From Pseudonocardia endophytica (GTDB lineage: Bacteria > Actinomycetota > Actinomycetes > Mycobacteriales > Pseudonocardiaceae), in contig NZ_SMFZ01000001.1 in NCBI RefSeq assembly GCF_004339565.1, forward strand, positions 3,348,001 through 3,412,000: a DNA stretch of 64,000 bases. The letters are read 5' to 3'. Positions 59,047 through 64,000 of the stretch are shown here, piece after piece (the first letter of the stretch is position 1; the number at the start of each line of letters is the position of its first letter). The position numbers were made by a program, and so were the translations under genes. The notes under the pieces were generated by a model, which was given only the letters and a program-made list of their open reading frames with translations, did no database searches and was not told the origin of the DNA.

Positions 59047-61346
59047 CGGCGCACCCCCGTCGTCGCCGCCCAGACGGCAGCGGGCGTGATCGGGAGCGTG
59101 TCCATCTCCACGCCGACCGCGTCCAGCACGGCACCGGCCAGCACGGCGTTCGGGCCGAGCGTGCCGCCCTCGCCGACGCCCCGGACACCCAACGGGTTGG
59201 CCGCGGGCCGCGACACGTGCCCGATCGTCAGTTCCGGGATCTCGGCGCTCGTCGGCATCAGGTAGTCCAGCAGCGTGCCGGTGGAGAGGTTGCCGTCGTC
59301 GTCGTACACGAGGTGCTCGTACAGCGCTCCCCCGATGCCCTGGGCGATGGAGCCGGCGATCTGGCCGTCGACGATCTGCGGGTGCATCGCCCGCCCGGCG
59401 TCCTCCACGCACACCCAGTCCAGGATCCGGATCTCGCCCGTCGCGCGGTCCACCTCGATCGCGGCGAGCTGGGCGCCCGCGGCGAACGCGCCGCGCACCG
59501 GGTCGTAGAACCTCGTCGCGTCCAGGCCGGGCTCGATCCCCTCCGGCAGCCGGTTCGACTCCAGGTACGCGACGCGGGCGACCTCGGCGACCGAGATCTT
59601 CGGCTCCGCCTCCCCGACGACGTAGACCTGCCCCGCCTCGACCCGCAGGTCGTCCACGGAGGCCTCGAGCAGCCCCGCGGCGAGCTCGAGCATCTTGTCC
59701 CGCACCGCGAGCGCGGTGGTGTGCGCGGCGCCGCCACCGATCACGGCCTGCCGCGAGGAGAACGCGCCGAACCCCCACAGCGACTGGTCGGTGTCGCCGA
59801 GCCGGACCTCGACGTCGTCGTAGCCGATGCCGAGTGCGTCCGCGACGATCTGCGCGACCGTCGTCTCCAGTCCCTGGCCCTGCGACGTCACGCCGGAGAA
59901 CACGGTGGCCCGGCCGTCCGGGTTGATCCGCACGGTGCAGGCGTCGTGACCGGTGCGGAACGGCATCCGCGGTCCGGCGCTGGCCGCGCGGCCGAGCCCG
60001 GTCAGCTCGTTGTAGAGCGCGACGCCGACGCCGATCGGGTTCTCGCCGGTGTCCCGGCGGCGCTGCTGCTCCTTGCGGACGGCGTCGTAGTCGATCTTGT
60101 CCATCGCCTGGTCCAGGCACTCGGCGTAGTGACCGGAGTCGTCGACGAGCTTCGACGGCATCCGGTACGGGATGTCGTCGGGCAGGATCACGTTGCGGCG
60201 CCGGATGCCGATCGGGTCCAGGCCCAGCTCGCGGGCGGCCGTGTCGAACATCGCCTCCATCGCGAACACGCTCGACGGCCGCGCGACGCCGCGGTATGGC
60301 CCGGACGGCGACGTGTTCGTCGCGACCCCGCGGACCGTGCAGCGGTAGTGCTCCAGCTTGTACGGGCCGGTCAGCAGTCCGCCCGCCATCAGTGGCTCGA
60401 TCCCGGCCGTCCACGGGTAGACGGAGTAGGCGCCGACGTTGCAGGTCACGTCCGCGTCGACGGCGAGCAGCGCGCCCTCGGCGTCGAACGCGGCCCGCAT
60501 CCGGTAGCGGTGGTCGCGGGCGTGCGTCGCCGCCAGCAGGTGCTCCGCCCTGTCCTCCGTCCACTTGAGAGGGACACGGGGCATGGCGCGCGCCATCAGG
60601 CACAGCGCGACGTCCTCCGGGTACAGCACTGCCTTCACCCCGAACCCGCCGCCGACGTCCGGGGCGATCACCCGGACGTCGCCCTCCGGCAGACCCATCA
60701 GTTCGGCGATCATGTTGCGCACCAGGTGCGGGACCTGCGTGCCGGACCAGAACGTGAGGCGACCGTCGTCGAAGACGGCGACGCCCGCGCGGCACTCCAT
60801 CGGGTTCCCGGCGTGCCGGTTCGTGATCAGCTCGCGGTCGACGACGGTGTGCGCGGTCTCGAACACGGCATCCACGTCGCCCGCGGTGAACGTGCGCTGG
60901 AGCAGCACGTTGTCCGGCGCGGCGGCGTGCACCGGTTCGTCCGCGTCGTCCCACGCGCAGACCGTCACCGGCAGCGGCTCGTAGTCGACCTGGACGAGGT
61001 CGGCTCCGTCCTCGGCGCGGTACCGGTCGGCGGCGACGACGGCGGCCACCGGCTCCCCGGCGAAGCGCACCTTGTCGTGCGCCAGCACCGGCTGGTCGGT
61101 CTCGACATAGCCGGGCAGCGCGGACTGCGCGCGCAGCACGGTGTCCGCGAAGTCGGCGCCGGTGAACACCCGGTACCCGGCCGCGTCCGACGTGTCGACG
61201 GACGTGATCGTCGCGTGCGCGAACGGGCTGCGCAGGAACGCGACGTGCCGCATCCGGGGCAGCTCGACGTCGGTGACGAACCGGCCGTTCCCGGTGACGA
61301 GCCGGTGGTCCTCCTTGCGCCGGACGTTGGTCCCGAGAGACGTCAT
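59043..61346 (-). CDS. Molybdenum-binding large subunit of an aldehyde/xanthine-dehydrogenase-type hydroxylase
   Basis: The 767-residue protein has the two large domains of the family: GGGFGVK at 232-238 for the molybdopterin site, the active-site loop PYRGVARP at 350-357, and the catalytic Glu in RGVGEGGTLGPN near the C-terminus. The loop lacks the copper-binding Cys of Form I CO dehydrogenase (AYxCSFR), and resembles but is not the Form II AYRGAGR loop; so CO oxidation is unlikely. It probably hydroxylates an aldehyde or N-heterocycle. ATG 61346 overlaps the SDR stop by four bases. Confidence 0.93.
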   Translation of the reverse strand: MTSLGTNVRRKEDHRLVTGNGRFVTDVELPRMRHVAFLRSPFAHATITSVDTSDAAGYRVFTGADFADTVLRAQSALPGYVETDQPVLAHDKVRFAGEPVAAVVAADRYRAEDGADLVQVDYEPLPVTVCAWDDADEPVHAAAPDNVLLQRTFTAGDVDAVFETAHTVVDRELITNRHAGNPMECRAGVAVFDDGRLTFWSGTQVPHLVRNMIAELMGLPEGDVRVIAPDVGGGFGVKAVLYPEDVALCLMARAMPRVPLKWTEDRAEHLLAATHARDHRYRMRAAFDAEGALLAVDADVTCNVGAYSVYPWTAGIEPLMAGGLLTGPYKLEHYRCTVRGVATNTSPSGPYRGVARPSSVFAMEAMFDTAARELGLDPIGIRRRNVILPDDIPYRMPSKLVDDSGHYAECLDQAMDKIDYDAVRKEQQRRRDTGENPIGVGVALYNELTGLGRAASAGPRMPFRTGHDACTVRINPDGRATVFSGVTSQGQGLETTVAQIVADALGIGYDDVEVRLGDTDQSLWGFGAFSSRQAVIGGGAAHTTALAVRDKMLELAAGLLEASVDDLRVEAGQVYVVGEAEPKISVAEVARVAYLESNRLPEGIEPGLDATRFYDPVRGAFAAGAQLAAIEVDRATGEIRILDWVCVEDAGRAMHPQIVDGQIAGSIAQGIGGALYEHLVYDDDGNLSTGTLLDYLMPTSAEIPELTIGHVSRPAANPLGVRGVGEGGTLGPNAVLAGAVLDAVGVEMDTLPITPAAVWAATTGVRR

Positions 61347-62113
61347 GGCATCGCGTACCCACCGTTGACGGACACGACCTGCCCCGTCGTCCACGACGAC
61401 AGCGGCGAGGCCAGCAGCAGCACCATCGGCGTGATGTCGTCCGGGTGGCCGAAGCGCCGGAGCGGGTACATCGCCAGCACCTTCTTCATGCGTTCGTCCT
61501 CTGCGTCCCCGCCCGCGTGCGCGTCGAAGTTGTCCGTGCGCACCAGCGCGAGCGACACCGCGTTCGACCGGATCCCGTGGCGGGCGAGCTCCTTGGCCAG
61601 CGAGCGGGTGAGGCCGACGGTCGTGGACCGCGCCGTCGCGGTGACCAGCAGCCCGGACTCGCCGACCCGGCCGGAGTCACCCATCAGGTTCACGATCGAC
61701 CCGCCATCGCCGCGCTCGGCCATCCGCGTCGCGACGGCGTGCGTGAGCTGCAGCGTCCCGGTGACCGTGACGTCGATCTGCGGGGCCCAGTCGTCCGGTG
61801 TGGACTCGAGGAACCTCTGCTTGCGGGTCACCGCCGAGTTGTTCACGAGCACGCCGATCGGGCCGAGCTCGGACTCGGTGCGCCCGACGATCGACGCGAC
61901 GTCGGCGGCGTCGCGCGTGTCGCCGCCGACGGCGATCGCGCGGACGCCGAACTCGGCCGCCTCCGCGGCGGCCTTCTCCGCGCCCTCGCCGGACGCGTGG
62001 TGGTGGAACGCGACGTTCGCGCCCTCGGCCGCGAACGCCAGGCCGATCGCCCGGCCGAGCCCCTGCCCGGCACCGGTGACCAGCACCGTCGTGCCCGCCA
62101 GCTGCAGATCCAT
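61343..62113 (-). CDS. SDR-fold protein lacking the catalytic Tyr-Lys pair
   Basis: The 256-residue protein has a clean SDR Rossmann fold: TGAGQGLG at 13-20, Asp in GGDTRDAADV, NNSA at 91-94 and C-terminal VNGGYAMP. But the active-site YxxxK is replaced by Thr158 and Arg162 (VTATARSTTVGL), and the usual catalytic Ser region reads VNLMGDSG. It may still bind NAD(P) but is unlikely to be an ordinary dehydrogenase. ATG 62113 has GAGGAG upstream. It is coupled to the large subunit gene, so it is likely to act with the hydroxylase. Confidence 0.9.
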   Translation of the reverse strand: MDLQLAGTTVLVTGAGQGLGRAIGLAFAAEGANVAFHHHASGEGAEKAAAEAAEFGVRAIAVGGDTRDAADVASIVGRTESELGPIGVLVNNSAVTRKQRFLESTPDDWAPQIDVTVTGTLQLTHAVATRMAERGDGGSIVNLMGDSGRVGESGLLVTATARSTTVGLTRSLAKELARHGIRSNAVSLALVRTDNFDAHAGGDAEDERMKKVLAMYPLRRFGHPDDITPMVLLLASPLSSWTTGQVVSVNGGYAMP

Positions 62114-62138
62114 GCGTTCTCCTCGCAGTGACACTCAA

Positions 62139-62939
62139 CTACAGGGACACGAACCGGCGCGAGCCGGACGTGGTGACGACCCGGCCGAACGCCAGGTCCG
62201 GGAAGTGCGCGCCGACGACGAGGTCGTCTGCGTCCGCGACCTCGTCGGCGAGCAGGTTGCGCGCGACGCTCGCGGCGGCCGGGTCGACGTCGAAGACCGC
62301 CTCCCAGTCGCGCTCGGCGAGCTCGACGACGGAGTGGACGACGTCCCCGAGCAGCAGTGCCCGCTCCCCGGCGTCGGACACGACGTAGACGGTCGACCCG
62401 GGGGTGTGCCCCGGGGTGTGCCGCGTGGACAGTCCGGGTGCGACGGCGTGGTCGTCGGTGAACGTCTCCAGCCGGCTCTCCAGCGGGGAGAGCTTGCGGA
62501 CCGCGCCCGCGTCGGCGTCGTCGGCCTCCACGAAGTGCGCCCAGTCGTCGGCGTGCACCCGGTAGGTCGCGTTCGTGAAGACGACCTCGCCCTTGCGGGT
62601 GGCCCAGCCGACGTGGTCGAAGTGCAGGTGGGTGAACACGACGTCGGTGACGTCGGCGGCCTGCACGCCGAGCGCCGCCAACGCGTCCGGGAACCCGCCG
62701 CCGCGGTACTTGCCGTTGTCGATCGCGCCGACACCGACGTCGACCAGCACGACCCGGTCGCCCGTGCGCACCAGGAACCCGCCGAGCGGCAGGTGCAGCC
62801 GGCCCTCGTCGTCGAGCTCGTCGGCGTGGCAGGACCACGCCTCGGACGGCGCCATGCCGGGCCGGGTCAGGACGTCCGTGGCCGTCTCGCGGCCCAGGCC
62901 GTCGCGCACGGGCAGGATCTCGATCGAGCCGATCCGCAT
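62139..62939 (-). CDS. Metallo-beta-lactamase-fold hydrolase
   Basis: The 266-residue protein has the two-metal motif FTHLHFDHVGW, HTPGHTPGS for the next His, LLLGDVVHS for the bridging Asp, and VVGAHFPD for the last His. It is the AHL-lactonase/hydrolase-like type. The frame opens at GTG 62948, but GAGGAGG with eight-base spacing selects ATG 62939. It lies 25 bases upstream of the SDR gene and is the first gene of the operon after the operator at 62961. It could hydrolyse a lactone or thioester in the pathway. Confidence 0.9.
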   Translation of the reverse strand: MRIGSIEILPVRDGLGRETATDVLTRPGMAPSEAWSCHADELDDEGRLHLPLGGFLVRTGDRVVLVDVGVGAIDNGKYRGGGFPDALAALGVQAADVTDVVFTHLHFDHVGWATRKGEVVFTNATYRVHADDWAHFVEADDADAGAVRKLSPLESRLETFTDDHAVAPGLSTRHTPGHTPGSTVYVVSDAGERALLLGDVVHSVVELAERDWEAVFDVDPAAASVARNLLADEVADADDLVVGAHFPDLAFGRVVTTSGSRRFVSL

Positions 62940-62960
62940 CCGCAGCACCTCCTCGTAAAA

Positions 62961-62974
62961 CTAATGAGCGTTAG
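62961..62974. promoter_or_regulatory. CTAATG-AG-CGTTAG palindrome before the Mo-hydroxylase operon
   Basis: Six-base arms with one mismatch and a two-base centre lie between the acyl-CoA ligase stop and the metallo-hydrolase start. A TATGCT on the minus strand just upstream (within the end of the ligase gene) could be the -10. The shape fits a TetR-family operator, but no TetR gene is adjacent in the window. Confidence 0.5.
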
Positions 62975-64000
62975 CATACCTGCTCGCGGAGCCGGAAGCG
63001 CAGGATCTTCCCGGACCCGGTCCGCGGGATCGTGTCGACCTCGACCAGCCGGGCAGGGACCTTGAACGCGGACAGCCTGCGGCGCGCGCCGTCGAGCACC
63101 GCGTCGTGGTCGACGGGCACCCCGCCACGCGCCACGACGAACGCCACCGGCACCTCGCCGAGGTGCTCGTGCGGCACGCCGACGACGGCCGCGTCGGCCA
63201 CCACGCCGTCGGCGAGCAGCGCGTCCTCCACCTCCGCCGGGTAGATGTTCTCGCCGCCGCGGATGATCAGCTCTTTCGTCCGGCCGGAGATCCGCAGGTA
63301 GCCGTGTTCGTCACGGCGGGCGAGGTCGCCGGTGCGGTACCAGCCGTCGACGATCGCGGCGGCCGTCGCGTCCGGGAGCCGGTGGTAGCCGGGCGTCACG
63401 TTCGGGCCCTGCACCCAGATCTCGCCCTCGTCACCCGGGAGCACGTCGGCGCCGGTCGCGGGGTCGACGAGGCGCACGGTCAGGCCGGGGACCGGGAGCC
63501 CGCACGAGCCCATGACCCGGCTGCCGGTCGGCCAGTTCATCGTGACCATGGTCGAGGTCTCGGTGATCCCGTAGCCGTCCAGCAGCGGGACGCCGAACGC
63601 GGCCTCGAACCGCTCGTTCACCGCGGCCGGAAGGATCGCCCCGGCGGAGATGCACAGCCGCAGCGCAGGGGCCGTCAGCTCGGACCGCCGCCCGACGAGG
63701 TAGCTGAACATCGTCGGCACGCCGGGAAACACGGTCGGCGCGCCCTCCGGGCCGCCCGCCAGGCGTTCCGCCACGTCGTCGACGGAGAACCGGGCCAGGA
63801 TCCGGCCGGTCGCGCCGACCGCGGCCACCCCGAGCACGCACAGCACCAGCGCGTAGGAGTGGAACAGCGGCAGGGGGCTGAGCAGCACGTCGTCCGGACC
63901 GAGACCGACGATCGGCGCCCAGCAGGCCGCCACCACCCAGAAGCATCCGCGCTGGGTGAGGTACACGCCCTTGGGGCGGCCGGTGGTCCCGGACGTGTAG
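62971..64000 (-). CDS. Acyl-CoA ligase (partial, N-terminus beyond the window)
   Basis: The frame stays open to the edge of the window and includes the phosphate loop YTSGTTGRPKGV near 63999-63966; so the gene is cut there, and the GTG within the loop is not its start. Visible domains include GYGITETSTMVTMN, the hinge and lysine motif TGSGKILRFRLRE at the end. It activates a medium or aromatic acid as CoA thioester. It lies upstream of the Mo-hydroxylase operon on the same strand, which suggests the same pathway. The stop overlaps the operator. Confidence 0.9.
   Translation of the reverse strand, partial: YTSGTTGRPKGVYLTQRGCFWVVAACWAPIVGLGPDDVLLSPLPLFHSYALVLCVLGVAAVGATGRILARFSVDDVAERLAGGPEGAPTVFPGVPTMFSYLVGRRSELTAPALRLCISAGAILPAAVNERFEAAFGVPLLDGYGITETSTMVTMNWPTGSRVMGSCGLPVPGLTVRLVDPATGADVLPGDEGEIWVQGPNVTPGYHRLPDATAAAIVDGWYRTGDLARRDEHGYLRISGRTKELIIRGGENIYPAEVEDALLADGVVADAAVVGVPHEHLGEVPVAFVVARGGVPVDHDAVLDGARRRLSAFKVPARLVEVDTIPRTGSGKILRFRLREQVC

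Noticed and set aside
59043..61346. Carbon-monoxide dehydrogenase large subunit (CoxL)
   Set aside because: The loop PYRGVARP lacks the Cys that binds copper in Form I enzymes, so I call it only a molybdenum hydroxylase.
1..64000. Prophage, insertion sequence, CRISPR array, tRNA or rRNA gene
   Set aside because: No integrase, transposase, capsid-like frame, regularly spaced repeat array or tRNA cloverleaf was recognisable by eye; tRNA detection without a search tool is not exhaustive.

Overview
The window is about 64 kb of very GC-rich chromosome from an actinobacterium. Dense GTG and ATG starts, GGAGG-type ribosome sites, one- and four-base gene overlaps, a SARP-family regulator, a PASTA-less Ser/Thr kinase and the remnant of an F420-type LLM oxidoreductase all fit the Pseudonocardiaceae, possibly Pseudonocardia. 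That placement is inferred from gene style and not from a marker gene. I see no rRNA, tRNA, CRISPR array, integrase, transposase or phage gene.

Layout. 1-5713: a partial carbon-monoxide-dehydrogenase-type locus (VWA protein CoxE, MoxR ATPase CoxD, a LysR regulator and a lone FAD subunit CoxM) next to a small GIY-YIG-like protein; the iron-sulfur and molybdenum subunits are absent here. 5808-12171: an ankyrin protein, then a seven-gene minus-strand operon for extracytoplasmic redox proteins (ferric-reductase-like flavoprotein, DUF4142 protein, two secreted proteins, a membrane protein, a Rieske protein and a Met/His-rich lipoprotein). 12172-12977: a non-coding stretch with tandem repeats and a palindrome. 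12978-15054: trpB-trpA. 15143-24211: an MFS exporter with a divergent FadR-type regulator, MscL, a multicopper oxidase with a small membrane protein, a macrolide-type glycosyltransferase, an amino-acid permease and a beta-lactamase-like hydrolase. 24390-30504: an alpha/beta hydrolase, a hydrolase-glycosyltransferase fusion and a 1080-residue SARP regulator.

30603-37917 is an acyl-CoA degradation operon (acyl-CoA dehydrogenase, carboxylase beta subunit, acyl-CoA synthetase, MaoC, Uma2, CitE-like lyase) divergent from a TetR regulator with a perfect palindromic operator between them. 37967-40505 holds a lipoprotein and a polysaccharide flippase.

40507-51111 is the most interesting part. It is a catabolic cluster (RutA-like and LLM monooxygenases, MmgE/PrpD, an amidase, acyl-CoA dehydrogenase, CoA-transferase, MaoC hydratase, MFS importer) with its own FadR-type regulator. 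Four copies of a 15-bp palindrome, approximately AAAYGTC-N-GACRTTT, lie in front of the regulator, the transporter, the seven-gene operon and the internal MmgE gene. In two of them the palindrome sits inside the 17-bp spacer of a recognisable -35/-10 promoter. This reads as a self-contained, locally regulated pathway.

51129-57671 carries an isochorismatase-like hydrolase, a chimeric and frameshifted pseudogene, two metal/zinc-fold enzymes, a STAS-domain protein and a Ser/Thr kinase. 57752-64000 is a second molybdenum hydroxylase operon (S, M and L subunits) with an SDR-fold protein that has lost its catalytic Tyr and Lys, a metallo-beta-lactamase-fold hydrolase and an acyl-CoA ligase that runs off the window.
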